Below, piece after piece: positions 1 through 8,209 of a stretch of DNA of 64,000 nt (the first letter of the stretch is position 1; each line of letters begins with the position of its first letter). Position numbers and translations under genes: made by a program. The stretch lies in the NCBI GenBank assembly GCA_023408315.1, contig JAEYKI010000006.1, positions 186,001 through 250,000 on the forward strand. The letters run 5' to 3'. The notes beneath the pieces were generated by a model that was given only the letters and a program-made list of their open reading frames with translations, had not been told where the DNA came from and made no database searches. This DNA is from Bacillota bacterium (GTDB taxonomy: Bacteria > Bacillota > Clostridia > Christensenellales > Christensenellaceae).

Positions 1-204
1 CGTTACAATACTGCTGGTGCTGCTGTCAGCCGAAGCCGGCGCTGCAGACGATGCCTCAGCTGCAGATGATGCGGGAGCTGCCGACGACGCAGGTGCTGCC
101 GACGATGCAGCGGCTTCCGACGATGCAGCGGGCGTTGCTGTGCATGCGGCCAGTACCATTAGTACCACCACAACAATCGCTATCACTACTGATAACTTTT
201 TCAT
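1..204 (-). CDS. Sugar ABC transporter substrate-binding lipoprotein, N-terminal part (runs off window)
   Basis: Only the first 68 codons are inside the window. The start at 204 is preceded by an AAGGAGGA ribosome site. The product begins with a lysine-containing n-region and a long hydrophobic stretch ending in the lipobox LAAC (Cys21), so it should be a membrane-anchored lipoprotein. After the cysteine comes a low-complexity linker of repeated ASSAAP-type units rich in Ala, Ser and Pro. The two other binding proteins of this window (13920 and 46547) have the same architecture, which is why I call this a ribose-type (CUT2) binding protein; the ligand-binding domain itself is not visible. Its promoter carries a GTTTATCGTTAAAC operator, the same as upstream of the glycerate kinase/LacI pair at 5.5 kb, so control by the LacI regulator at 3351 is likely. 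Confidence 0.75.
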   Translation of the reverse strand, partial: MKKLSVVIAIVVVVLMVLAACTATPAASSEAAASSAAPASSAAPASSAAEASSAAPASADSSTSSIVT

Positions 205-371
205 TTCTACTCCTCCTTGATTCTTTTCATTGGATTATTTTTTATTTGTCTGCATATCCATACAGAACAAAATAGCTGCTTTTCTTAATACTTTTAATTT
301 ACCGATTAATTAATTTGCAGAATGTATTTTTCTTTTTTGGCTTAATAATAATTTTTCTTATAGAAATTATA

Positions 372-387
372 GGTTTATCGTTAAACC
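372..387. promoter_or_regulatory. LacI-type operator GGTTTATCGTTAAACC
   Basis: A 16-bp near-perfect palindrome with the central CG typical of LacI-family operators; seven of eight base pairs match. It covers the expected transcription start of the binding-protein promoter at 389-417. A second copy of its core lies at 5547-5560, upstream of the glycerate kinase and the LacI gene at 3351. Repression by that regulator is inferred from the shared motif. Confidence 0.65.
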
Positions 388-388
388 C

Positions 389-417
389 ATTGTGGCACTC
401 TTTATTTTATTTGTCAA
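389..417 (-). promoter_or_regulatory. Sigma-A promoter of the substrate-binding protein gene
   Basis: On the minus strand TTGACA (412-417) and CACAAT (389-394) are separated by exactly 17 bp. The operator at 372-387 follows directly, overlapping the predicted start of transcription. The leader to the ATG at 204 would be about 175 nt, AT-rich, with no other structure recognised. Confidence 0.6.
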
Positions 418-431
418 TAGTTTTTTAATTT

Positions 432-764
432 TCAATCCGTCAGCAGTTTGCCTTCCAATTGCTGATTCAGGTCGAATATTTTTTCGCACATCACCGGGTC
501 CGCCGCGAACCACGGGCAAACCGTAATATCCCACTTTTTACATGCATCCGTTGACCTTAATTTGGAATTGCATTCCTGGTGCGACGTATCATCCGGGCAT
601 TCCAGATAAATAATCGACTGGTTTTTATAGTAAAACAAAGCCTCTTTTGTATACCCCGCATCCCGGATGGCTTCCAGCATTTCGCGCCACGGATTTAAGT
701 GGATAGCAATATACTCTTTTTCAAATTCGGGCTTAATTTCTATTACACATAAATACTTTTTCAT
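432..764 (-). CDS. rhaM: L-rhamnose mutarotase
   Basis: 110 residues, close to the usual 104 of RhaM. It interconverts the alpha and beta anomers of L-rhamnose so the isomerase gets its preferred form; cytoplasmic. Family features seen are the His22 within an AIHLNPWREM segment, the tyrosine pair in the middle, and the STDACKKW segment matching the conserved STD.C..W block of E. coli RhaM. The ATG lies 3 bp after the stop of rhaA, with a GAGG site inside the rhaA end, so the two genes are translationally coupled. No clear terminator follows; the next gene downstream (1-204) has its own promoter. Confidence 0.9.
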   Translation of the reverse strand: MKKYLCVIEIKPEFEKEYIAIHLNPWREMLEAIRDAGYTKEALFYYKNQSIIYLECPDDTSHQECNSKLRSTDACKKWDITVCPWFAADPVMCEKIFDLNQQLEGKLLTD

Positions 765-767
765 CTT

Positions 768-2030
768 TCAGCCTCTTTTGAGTTGTACTTTTGATTCGTA
801 TTCCTTCACTTTTGCAATCCAGTCAAAACCGCCGGGCATATTTTCAGTTTCCAGGTAATAATCCCAAACAGCTCCAAACGGCATTGTTTTAAGTTCCTCC
901 GTCATTGCCAGCCTGGATGAAAAATCATTGCCAAACTCAATGTTTTTCAATTGATCCACAGGCATCAAAAGCGCTTCCAGCAGTGCTTTTTGCGCGTTGC
1001 GCACGCCTACCACCCAAGCTACGATCCTGTTGATGGAAGCGTCAAAATAATCAGTTGCAACATATACTCTTGAGAGCGCATTGCATTTTATAATTTCACG
1101 CATTAATGCGCGGGTCTCGTCGTCAAAAGCGGTCACATGGTCGCTATCCCAGCGCTCAGGCCGGGATACATGCAGAAGCAGGCCTTCAATAAACGGCAGG
1201 AGCGCGGATATTTTTCCAGACACCTTTTCCGTAGGATGGTAATGTCCTGTATCCATGGTTAAAATCACATCGTCCCGCTGTGCCACATAGGCCAGATAGA
1301 AGTCGTGGCTCCCCACAACATAGCACTCGCTTCCAATGCCAAACAGTTTGCTTTCCAGCGCATCTATATGGTATGTGTGATCCATTTTTTCAGAGAGGAC
1401 CTGATCCAGTGAGTCTTTCAATCTCATGCGGGGTGAAAGAGTATCTACAGGTATTTCTTTTTCACCGTCGTGCACCCAGATGTCGTGCACACATATTTGC
1501 TCCAGTTTTCTGCCAATATAATTTGAAATCTGCCTGCAGCGTTTATGGTGCTCAATCCAAAATGAGCGAATCGCGTCATCTTTATGTGAAAGCGTAAATC
1601 CGTCCGCGCCTTTGGGATGTGAGAAAGAAGTGGAATTAAAATCCAGTCCAACGTTGTTCTGTCTGGCCCAGGCGATCCAATTGTCAAAATGCTCAGGCAA
1701 TATACCGTCACGATCAACTTTTTTGCCGCCTGCCTCCAGGTAAGACGCATGAATGTTTATTTTTTTTGTGCCGGGAATCAGAGAAAGCATCAATTCAATG
1801 TCTGCACGCAGTTCCTGAGCGTTCCTGGCCTTTCCCGGGTAATTTCCCGTTGTTTGAATCCCTCCGGATAGCCCTTCCTGTATGTTTTCAAAGCCGGCAA
1901 CATCGTCTCCCTGCCAGCAATGTATAGATATTGGAGTCGCTTTTAAAATTTGCAACGCCTTGTCTACATCTACCCCTATTCCTGCATATTTTTCCTTTGC
2001 ATATTCGTAGCCGCGCGTATTGTTTGCCAT
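768..2030 (-). CDS. rhaA: L-rhamnose isomerase
   Basis: 420 residues, full length for RhaA. Converts L-rhamnose to L-rhamnulose in the cytoplasm using Mn2+ and a second divalent metal on a TIM-barrel. Recognised by its whole-length similarity: the N-terminal ISIHCWQGDDVAGFE segment, the INIHASYLE, WIEHHKRCR and DTGHYHPTE blocks that supply histidine and acidic metal ligands, and the C-terminal LETENMPGG. The start at 2030 has a GGGAG ribosome site. A LacI-type operator sits 16 bp upstream of the start codon and a second one 130 bp upstream, so it is under control of a repressor, most simply the adjacent LacI regulator at 2198. Confidence 0.95.
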   Translation of the reverse strand: MANNTRGYEYAKEKYAGIGVDVDKALQILKATPISIHCWQGDDVAGFENIQEGLSGGIQTTGNYPGKARNAQELRADIELMLSLIPGTKKINIHASYLEAGGKKVDRDGILPEHFDNWIAWARQNNVGLDFNSTSFSHPKGADGFTLSHKDDAIRSFWIEHHKRCRQISNYIGRKLEQICVHDIWVHDGEKEIPVDTLSPRMRLKDSLDQVLSEKMDHTYHIDALESKLFGIGSECYVVGSHDFYLAYVAQRDDVILTMDTGHYHPTEKVSGKISALLPFIEGLLLHVSRPERWDSDHVTAFDDETRALMREIIKCNALSRVYVATDYFDASINRIVAWVVGVRNAQKALLEALLMPVDQLKNIEFGNDFSSRLAMTEELKTMPFGAVWDYYLETENMPGGFDWIAKVKEYESKVQLKRG

Positions 2031-2045
2031 ATCCGTTCTCCCACT

Positions 2046-2057
2046 TGAAAGGTTTCA
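2046..2057. promoter_or_regulatory. LacI-type operator TGAAAGGTTTCA upstream of rhaA
   Basis: A 12-bp inverted repeat TGAAA-GG-TTTCA located about 10-20 bp downstream of the transcription start predicted from the promoter at 2074-2102. The same motif in the opposite orientation recurs at 2163-2174 and 3268-3279. Confidence 0.6.
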
Positions 2058-2073
2058 ATTTTTTGAAATAAAA

Positions 2074-2102
2074 AATTTACTTCGTATGCATTTTTTGTTC
2101 AA
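2074..2102 (-). promoter_or_regulatory. Candidate promoter of rhaA-rhaM
   Basis: Minus strand TTGAAC (2097-2102), 17-bp spacer, TAAATT (2074-2079): four of six matches in each hexamer. Supported by its position between the two operators (2046-2057 and 2163-2174). Confidence 0.4.
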
Positions 2103-2162
2103 TCTTTGGATTTTTTCAATGTAAATGGTATTTTGAAGGATTAATGAAAAGTCCCATTTTTT

Positions 2163-2174
2163 TGAAACCTTTCA
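2163..2174. promoter_or_regulatory. LacI-type operator TGAAACCTTTCA, upstream site
   Basis: Second operator in the rhaA upstream region, 117 bp centre to centre from the first, in inverted orientation of the central GG/CC. The pair could allow looping by a tetrameric LacI protein. Confidence 0.55.
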
Positions 2175-2197
2175 TATGCATTGTAACTCATACTTTT

Positions 2198-3250
2198 TTA
2201 AATTGCAATACTATTTTTAATTTTTGTTGTTCCTCTTACAATCAATTTTTGAGCAAGTAATATCCGCTTATCTGTTTTAAGACTTCCATTAATCATTTTT
2301 TGCGCAACAGACCATCCAATTTCGCCCATCTTTTGAACATCCTGTTCAATGGTGGTAAGCGGAGGAGACAAATACTCGCATATCACGGAATTATCAAACC
2401 CCGTAATGCCTATGTCCTCGGGGATACGCAGCCCGCATTCATGGATTGCATCCATCATACCCACCGCAACATAGTCTGAAGTAACAATAAAGACGTCCGG
2501 CAATTCTTCAAGGGTCCTGGTTTTCAGCAAATGTTTCATTGCCAGATACGCATTTGTTTTTTTGTTCATTTGCAGGGAATCGGATATAAAAATATAATCG
2601 CTGTTTAATCGGGCCCGTATGTCCGCAATTCCCCGTACATATCCACGGTAACGGTCTTCCAGGTTGGTCATGCAGATGGTCTCAGAAAAAAAGCCTATTT
2701 TTTTATGCCCGCTCATTTTAAGCAGGCCAACCAGATTCCGTACAGTGGAAGCATTGTCAAATTCCACAGATGGAATTCCGGAATTGTCTATATGCCGGTC
2801 CAGCAATAAAAGCTTTGTCCCCTTATCGTTCAGGTCACAGAGATATTCCTCGTCAAAATTTCCCCCAATAACAACAATTACTTCCGCCCTTTTCTGGAGC
2901 AGCAGGTCAATCAGGTCCCGCTCCCGTTCCTTTGAATAACCACAGCCCGAATACAAAACAGTATAACCGCTTTGATAAGCGTACTCCACGAAATGTTTGG
3001 CCACGCTGTTATAAAATTCGTTAATATCGGGAGCCAGAAAGCCAACCAGCCTGGTTTTGGTAAAACGAAGGCTGCGCGCCATATCGTTGGGCCTAAAATT
3101 CAAGGCTTCAATAGCTTCGTGCACTTTTTGCTGCGTTGTGTGCGAAACCTTTGCGGTTCCGTTAAGTACATTCGAAACAGTCCCAACCGATACCCCGGAC
3201 AGTTTTGCTACATCTATAATGGTTGCCATTTTTTTATCTGTATTGCTCAT
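2198..3250 (-). CDS. LacI-family transcriptional regulator 1 (likely rhamnose regulator)
   Basis: 350 residues from the chosen ATG at 3250. The N-terminal helix-turn-helix reads IIDVAKLSGVSVGTVSNVLNG, the LacI signature, followed by the hinge (NFRPNDMARSLR) and a periplasmic-binding-protein-like effector domain with VTSDYVAVGMMDAI and IGITGFDNS blocks. A longer frame starts at 3316, but a sigma-A promoter with predicted start near 3278 lies inside that extension, and the 3250 ATG has a GAGGG site, so 3250 is preferred. An operator lies over its own transcription start (autorepression) and two more are in front of rhaA. Effector is inferred to be rhamnose, rhamnulose or a phosphate of it. Confidence 0.9.
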   Translation of the reverse strand: MSNTDKKMATIIDVAKLSGVSVGTVSNVLNGTAKVSHTTQQKVHEAIEALNFRPNDMARSLRFTKTRLVGFLAPDINEFYNSVAKHFVEYAYQSGYTVLYSGCGYSKERERDLIDLLLQKRAEVIVVIGGNFDEEYLCDLNDKGTKLLLLDRHIDNSGIPSVEFDNASTVRNLVGLLKMSGHKKIGFFSETICMTNLEDRYRGYVRGIADIRARLNSDYIFISDSLQMNKKTNAYLAMKHLLKTRTLEELPDVFIVTSDYVAVGMMDAIHECGLRIPEDIGITGFDNSVICEYLSPPLTTIEQDVQKMGEIGWSVAQKMINGSLKTDKRILLAQKLIVRGTTKIKNSIAI

Positions 3251-3267
3251 CTTTCCCTCTGCAAATT

Positions 3268-3279
3268 TGAAACCTTTCA
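3268..3279. promoter_or_regulatory. LacI-type operator TGAAACCTTTCA at the regulator's own start site
   Basis: Identical to the operator at 2163-2174. It lies 5 bp downstream of the -10 box at 3285-3290, covering the expected +1, an arrangement for autorepression. Confidence 0.65.
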
Positions 3280-3284
3280 TTAAA

Positions 3285-3313
3285 ATTGTATCAATTCGCT
3301 TCAGACTTGTCAA
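3285..3313 (-). promoter_or_regulatory. Sigma-A promoter of LacI regulator 1
   Basis: Minus strand TTGACA (3308-3313), 17-bp spacer, TACAAT (3285-3290); eleven of twelve consensus bases. It fixes the start codon at 3250 because the upstream alternative at 3316 would not be transcribed from it. Confidence 0.75.
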
Positions 3314-3350
3314 CATTTGCAGGCCTTTTCGGCCGCACGGCCCAAAAAGC

Positions 3351-4358
3351 TCAGGTGGATTGCCTTAACACAAGCTCCGGCTTTATGACCATATTGATAT
3401 GCAGGTCCGGATTTGCCATTATCTTTTCTATCAGCTTTTCCGCTCCCAGTTGGCCTATTTTATAGGTTGGCTGCCGCACAGTGGTAAGGGGTATGCGCAG
3501 ATGCGCGGCAAATTCAATGTCATCGTAGGATGCCAGGCGAATGTCTCCCGGAATCCGAATGTTTTCCTCCAGAATGCGTTCCATAACGCCAATTGCTATC
3601 GTATCGCACCCGCAGAATATTGCCCGGATATTCTCTTTTCCCTGGCTTGTAAGCAAGCGGCTTGCGGCATGATAGCCCTCTTCATATGTTGGCTTTATGT
3701 TGTATACAATATTGCCGTCAAATTTTACTCCATTTGCGGCAAGTGCTTCCTGATAGCCCTGCAGCCTCTCCCGGTACGTTGTAATAGTATCTGAAATATT
3801 GATAAAATAGATTTTTTTGCTGCCTGTTTTAAGAAGGTAATCAATGATCTGGAATGTACCCTCCACATTGTCATTTACAACATAATCGCCTTCGTCATAG
3901 TCGCATTTTCTCACCATAAACAAATACGGCACTTCAAACGAATCCAAAAATTCTTTATCTTTTTTGGACGTCAAAAGGGATGCAGCCAATAGCAAGCCGT
4001 CTATCCTCTTGTTGACAAGAGTCCGGACCGCGTCTTTTTCCTTTTCCGCACTGCCGTGCGCATTGCAGAGAATGATGCTATAGCCCAGGTCGTGCGCCGT
4101 TTTTTCAATGCCGTCAATCAATGCCGCAAACAGGGAAAACGTACTGTCCGAAATCACCACGCCCAGGGTTTTGGTCCGTCTCGTCCGTAAACTGGAGGCA
4201 ATGGAATTGGGCTGGTAATTCAGTTCTTCAGCCATCTGTTTGATTTTGGAAGTGAGTTCCTTGCTGATGCTTCCTTCTCCGCGCAGCGCCTTTGAGACCG
4301 CCGTTGCAGAGATATGGAGCTCATCTGCTATGGTTTTTAAGGTAACGTTTTTTTTCAT
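3351..4358 (-). CDS. LacI-family transcriptional regulator 2
   Basis: 335 residues from the ATG at 4358, which has GGAG nine bases upstream; an in-frame GTG at 4373 touches the stop of the upstream gene and is less likely. HTH: LKTIADELHISATAVSKALRG; effector domain with the IFCGCDTIAIGVMERI and IRLASYDDIEFA blocks typical of the family. It is transcribed with the glycerate kinase gene that ends 16 bp upstream. The GTTTATCGTTAA operator in the promoter of this pair and in front of the sugar-binding protein at 1-204 is its probable target. Effector unknown; glycerate or the sugar bound by the lipoprotein are inferences. Confidence 0.88.
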   Translation of the reverse strand: MKKNVTLKTIADELHISATAVSKALRGEGSISKELTSKIKQMAEELNYQPNSIASSLRTRRTKTLGVVISDSTFSLFAALIDGIEKTAHDLGYSIILCNAHGSAEKEKDAVRTLVNKRIDGLLLAASLLTSKKDKEFLDSFEVPYLFMVRKCDYDEGDYVVNDNVEGTFQIIDYLLKTGSKKIYFINISDTITTYRERLQGYQEALAANGVKFDGNIVYNIKPTYEEGYHAASRLLTSQGKENIRAIFCGCDTIAIGVMERILEENIRIPGDIRLASYDDIEFAAHLRIPLTTVRQPTYKIGQLGAEKLIEKIMANPDLHINMVIKPELVLRQST

Positions 4359-4373
4359 TTGGCAAGACTCCAC

Positions 4374-5516
4374 TTACATTGAGCTGCTTTTTATGTTATA
4401 AAACTTTAGTAATGATTCCATAAGAAAGGATAAATCTTCTTTGCATGTACGTCTAGCTACTTCAAAGGGAACCGCCGCGCGGTTTGTGGAAAATATAGCC
4501 GTTATGCCAGTCTGGTAGAGCTTTTCATAGCCCCGGCCAACGTCTCCAACCAGGGCGACAACCGGCACACTGGCTGCCGCGGCATGCCTGGCAACGCCTG
4601 CCAGAACCTTGCCCTGCACGCTTTGCCCGTCCACTTTGCCTTCTCCTGTAATCACAAAATCAGCGCCTTTTAGTTTGGAATCAAAGCCCGCCACATCCAG
4701 AATCAGTTCTATTCCGGATTCTATCCCCGCGTTTAAAAACGCCAGCAGAGAAAGGGCAATGCCGCCCGCGGCGCCCGTTCCGGGAACATCCTTTCTGTCC
4801 GCCCCCGTGTGCCTCGTCAAAACCGAATTGTAATGCGCAAGTCCTGCGTCTATGCGTTCCACCTGCTCGGGTGTAGCGCCTTTTTGCGGACTGTATACAA
4901 ATGCCGCGCCGTTTTTCCCCATAAGCGGGTTGGTCACGTCGCAGGCAATCCGTATCTGTATATTTCTGGCCTTGGGATGCAGCCCCCCGGCATCAATTGT
5001 ATGAATTTCCAAAAGTCCTTTTGCATTGGGCGGCACGTCCGCTCCGTTGGCGTCCAGAAACCGCACGCCAAGTGCAGACAGCGCTCCTATGCCGCCGTCG
5101 CTTACGGCGCTGCCACCAATCCCCAGTATAATGCTGCCGCATCCGTTTTCAACGGCATCCAGAATCATCTGGCCTGTGCCAAACGAGGATGCTTCAAGAG
5201 CTTTCAGTTCCCCTTTTACCAGGGTCAGGCCGGAAGCCGCAGCCATTTCTATTACCGCTGTGCCGTCTTTCAGAATGCCATACTTTGCGTCTACCATATC
5301 GCCCAGCGGCCCGGCCACGCGCACAGTCCTGCTTTGCCCGCCAAGCCCTCCCAGGTATGCGTCTACTGTTCCTTCTCCGCCGTCGGCAACAGGAATTTTT
5401 ACAATTTGCGTTTCTGGCGAAAATTTTTTAAAAGCATCTTCAATGATCAAACAAATTTCCAGGGCAGACATGGTACCTTTAAAAGAATCCGGAGCAACTA
5501 GAACCTTTTTAATCAC
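4374..5516 (-). CDS. Glycerate kinase (GlxK/GarK family)
   Basis: 380 residues, usual length for this family. Phosphorylates D-glycerate to 2- or 3-phosphoglycerate, feeding lower glycolysis. Recognised by the N-terminal VLVAPDSFKGTMSA block, IPVADGGEGTVDA, the GIGGSAVSDGGIGAL glycine-rich loop and the C-terminal TGEGKVDGQSVQGKV block. The start is a GTG at 5516 with GGAG eight bases upstream. First gene of an operon with LacI regulator 2. In a rhamnose cluster a glycerate kinase would fit if an oxidised C3 product of the aldolase step (lactaldehyde/glyceraldehyde side) is salvaged, but the shared operator with the lipoprotein gene at 1-204 points instead to a separate sugar regulon. Confidence 0.92.
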   Translation of the reverse strand: MIKKVLVAPDSFKGTMSALEICLIIEDAFKKFSPETQIVKIPVADGGEGTVDAYLGGLGGQSRTVRVAGPLGDMVDAKYGILKDGTAVIEMAAASGLTLVKGELKALEASSFGTGQMILDAVENGCGSIILGIGGSAVSDGGIGALSALGVRFLDANGADVPPNAKGLLEIHTIDAGGLHPKARNIQIRIACDVTNPLMGKNGAAFVYSPQKGATPEQVERIDAGLAHYNSVLTRHTGADRKDVPGTGAAGGIALSLLAFLNAGIESGIELILDVAGFDSKLKGADFVITGEGKVDGQSVQGKVLAGVARHAAAASVPVVALVGDVGRGYEKLYQTGITAIFSTNRAAVPFEVARRTCKEDLSFLMESLLKFYNIKSSSM

Positions 5517-5545
5517 AAAAACATCTCCAATGTTATTTTAATTTT

Positions 5546-5574
5546 AGTTTATCGTTAATCCAGCCTCCTGTCAA
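5546..5574 (-). promoter_or_regulatory. Promoter with built-in LacI-type operator, glycerate kinase operon
   Basis: Minus strand TTGACA (5569-5574), 17-bp spacer, TAAACT (5546-5551). The core GTTTATCGTTAATC (5547-5560) overlaps the -10 box and spacer and matches the operator at 372-387 over twelve bases around the central CG. A repressor bound here would exclude RNA polymerase. Confidence 0.65.
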
Positions 5575-5627
5575 CCAAATTTTGCCACAGGTTCCCCGAT
5601 ATTATTTTAACATTGGAAAACAAAGCA

Positions 5628-7100
5628 TTACCGCCGTGTTATTTTAAGGTACCGTTCGTATTGTTCGTCCCACTCGGATGCATTCTGCGGCGCAAAACTT
5701 TGCACGTCAAACGAATTGCGAATCACCTGCAGCATTTCTTTCTGGCCCTTTATGTCGCCCGCCGCTTCCATCTGCACCAGCAGATTTCCAATTGCGGTGG
5801 CTTCTGCAGGCCCCGCTATCACTTCCCGGTTAATGGCGTTGGCCGTAAATTGGTTGAGCAAACTGTTTTTTGATCCGCCACCCACAATATGAAGCACGTC
5901 TATGCGCCCTCCTCTCAATTCCTCCAGCCCAATAAACGTCTGCCGGTAGCTCATGGCCAGGCTTTCATATACAACCCGGGTGATCTCCCCCCTGGTCTGG
6001 GGCACTTGCTGCCCTGTTTGTTTGCAGTAGCTTTGTATTTTTTGCGGCATACTGTCACCGTCAAAGAACGCATGCGCGTTTACATCAATAAAGGAGCGGT
6101 AGGCCGGCGCCTGCTCCGCCACGCGCACTAAATCGTCCCAACTGCAAACCTGTTCCCTGTCCCACTGGCGTTTGCAGTTCTGAATGATCCAAAGCCCCAT
6201 GATATTTTTTAAAGGACGGTACGCGCCCGATATCGTCCCTTCGTTGGAAAACCGCTCGCCGTAAGCTTTGTCGTTGATAATGGCAGCGCCGGACACAATG
6301 CCCATCAGGGACCACGTGCCGGAAGATATGAACGCGAACCGGTCTGTTTCCGCAGGCACAGAGGCGACCGCGGAGGCGGTATCGTGCGATCCTACGCAAT
6401 ATAATTTCGGCTTGGTTTTAAGGCCTGTTTCCTGCTGGATATAGGACAGCAGTTCCCCCTTCGCTTCCCCGCTCATCTGAATTGCGGTAAAAAGCGAACC
6501 GGGCAGCCCCAGCATTTCCAGAATCTCTCCGGACCAGTTGCCTGTACGGTTATCCAGCATTTGCGTTGTGGTTGCGTTTGTATACTCGGTGGAAACTTCA
6601 CCGCTCAGCATATACTCCAGCAGATCCGGTATCAGCAGCAGCTTGTCTGCTATTTCCAGCTCCGGCGCGCCGGTCTGCACCATATCGTACAACTGGTAGA
6701 TGGAATTTAACTCCATATTGGCAATGCCCGTAATATCAAAAGCTGCCCTTTCTCCATATTTATTATGGAACGCCTGCTGGCCTCGCGCGCCTCTGGGGTC
6801 ACGGTACGAATACGGATTGCCAACCAGCCTTCCCTTCCGGTCCAGCAGCCCAAAATCCACTCCCCAGGTGTCTATTCCTATGCCAGCTATTTCGCCGTCG
6901 TGTTTTTTGGCATATTGAACAAGCCCCTCTTTTATACTGGAAAAAAGGCGCAATATATCCCAATAATACGCGTCCCCTACGCGTATGTAATTATTCTCAA
7001 AACGGTTCAATTCCCCCAGTGAGAGGCTGCTGCCGTCAAAGCTGCCCAGTATGGTGCGCCCGTTGCTCGCTCCTAAATCCACCGCTATATATTCCTTCAT
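5628..7100 (-). CDS. rhaB: Rhamnulokinase
   Basis: 490 residues from the ATG at 7100, which has an AAGGAGG site. Phosphorylates L-rhamnulose to L-rhamnulose 1-phosphate. FGGY-kinase architecture: N-terminal ATPase fold beginning AVDLGASNGR, the GIDTWGVDFGLLD substrate segment, YRDPR, the SSGTWSLMG phosphate-binding loop and the C-terminal HIVGGGSKNSLLNQ adenosine motif. A longer reading frame to 7181 overlaps the end of the aldolase gene and lacks a ribosome site. Gap to the aldolase gene upstream is 41 bp, so rhaD-rhaB form one operon. The 110-bp gap to the next gene downstream holds that gene's promoter region. Confidence 0.93.
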   Translation of the reverse strand: MKEYIAVDLGASNGRTILGSFDGSSLSLGELNRFENNYIRVGDAYYWDILRLFSSIKEGLVQYAKKHDGEIAGIGIDTWGVDFGLLDRKGRLVGNPYSYRDPRGARGQQAFHNKYGERAAFDITGIANMELNSIYQLYDMVQTGAPELEIADKLLLIPDLLEYMLSGEVSTEYTNATTTQMLDNRTGNWSGEILEMLGLPGSLFTAIQMSGEAKGELLSYIQQETGLKTKPKLYCVGSHDTASAVASVPAETDRFAFISSGTWSLMGIVSGAAIINDKAYGERFSNEGTISGAYRPLKNIMGLWIIQNCKRQWDREQVCSWDDLVRVAEQAPAYRSFIDVNAHAFFDGDSMPQKIQSYCKQTGQQVPQTRGEITRVVYESLAMSYRQTFIGLEELRGGRIDVLHIVGGGSKNSLLNQFTANAINREVIAGPAEATAIGNLLVQMEAAGDIKGQKEMLQVIRNSFDVQSFAPQNASEWDEQYERYLKITRR

Positions 7101-7141
7101 AACTTCCTCCTTCCAGGTAGACAAATACGCTGCGAATCCGC

Positions 7142-8167
7142 TTATTTGGCAAGCTTGGAACGGTACTTTTCGCTCTCCCAATTGTTTATGAAGTACGCGC
7201 TGCCCTCGTCCATCTGCCTGAGCGTAAGGCCCGCCTTTTCTATTGAATTCGCTACATAAACAACGCCCAGCAGGGTTTCTTCCATTGTCTGCGCTTCCTT
7301 TTCGCCCCCCTTGTAAAGCACCCTGCCCAAGAGCGGGTCCACCTCAATAGAAGTTCCAAATTTCCCCCCCAGGTACACCAGTTGGTCCGGGTATAATTGC
7401 AGCGTGTTAAAATACGCTTCGCCAATGCCTTTTTTTTGCACAAACTGCATTAAATAATCCGTATCGCTTACATAGCCGCCTTCTACTTTTTTAATCCGGG
7501 GCTGCGGAAAGTTTTCCAGGTTCAAATATTCCCGAATTTTTCCGTTCACTGCCTCGTGTATCCGGATGGCTGTCTGCGCGTCGTCATTATGGACAATTAA
7601 CCCATGATTATCCAAAAAAATAGCGTCCGGCGCATTGCCACATCTGGCGGCAAATGCATCCACGGCCTGTTTAATCCCAAGCGTAAGCCTGAACCCCGGG
7701 TCTATATACGGCATAAACAGATAGCTGCCGCCGGGCCCAAATATATTCCCCGCTATACTTCTTCCTTCTTCCGAACAGCATAATACGTTTGCATACACGG
7801 AATGCGTGTGGATCACGCACCTGGATAAAAAGGAATGGAAACCCACCTCAACGGAAGGGCGTTTTTCTTCCATGCCGTCCAGCAGCCGGATGCTGGATAA
7901 ATTAACGGCCAGGCTTTCTTTCTCAAAATCTTTGTCCGCAGCCGTATCAACCAAATTGTAATACTCCCTGATGGTTGGATAATCTACTGTTACATAACCC
8001 TTCTCCGTCGTGATTTCTGCCAGAGTATATCCCGAGGCTTTAATTGCCATCAGTTGTCCGTCAAACTTTACGGACGTATTTCCACCCCCACCCTGCACAT
8101 AATCCGGCTTGTTGCCCGCATACGAGGATATGGTTTTCATTTCTTCCTTTTGGATCAGATCATTCAT
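7142..8167 (-). CDS. rhaD: Class II aldolase, probable L-rhamnulose-1-phosphate aldolase
   Basis: 341 residues, longer than the 274 of E. coli RhaD and closer to the aldolase part of bifunctional RhaEW-type proteins, so RhaE-like is an alternative name. It would split L-rhamnulose 1-phosphate into dihydroxyacetone phosphate and L-lactaldehyde with a Zn2+. Class II aldolase marks: the QGGGGNTSVK phosphate loop near residue 25-34, KASG, the zinc segment VIHTHSVYAN and the downstream DNHGLIVH histidine. No dehydrogenase domain is attached and no lactaldehyde reductase is near. Start has GGAG seven bases upstream. Upstream lies a perfect LacI operator at 8263-8274. Confidence 0.85.
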   Translation of the reverse strand: MNDLIQKEEMKTISSYAGNKPDYVQGGGGNTSVKFDGQLMAIKASGYTLAEITTEKGYVTVDYPTIREYYNLVDTAADKDFEKESLAVNLSSIRLLDGMEEKRPSVEVGFHSFLSRCVIHTHSVYANVLCCSEEGRSIAGNIFGPGGSYLFMPYIDPGFRLTLGIKQAVDAFAARCGNAPDAIFLDNHGLIVHNDDAQTAIRIHEAVNGKIREYLNLENFPQPRIKKVEGGYVSDTDYLMQFVQKKGIGEAYFNTLQLYPDQLVYLGGKFGTSIEVDPLLGRVLYKGGEKEAQTMEETLLGVVYVANSIEKAGLTLRQMDEGSAYFINNWESEKYRSKLAK

Positions 8168-8209
8168 TTTTAGTCTCCTTCTAAAATGTATTACAAATCA
8201 AAAATTAAA

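Noticed and set aside
17..275. Plus-strand reading frames of Ala/Asp-rich or Leu/Pro-rich repeats
   Set aside because: They are antisense to the Ala/Ser/Pro linker of the binding lipoprotein; no ribosome site. The same shadow appears opposite the linkers at 14.9 kb and 47.5 kb.
3251..3316. N-terminal extension of LacI regulator 1
   Set aside because: It contains the promoter (3285-3313) and operator (3268-3279) of the gene and lacks a ribosome site.
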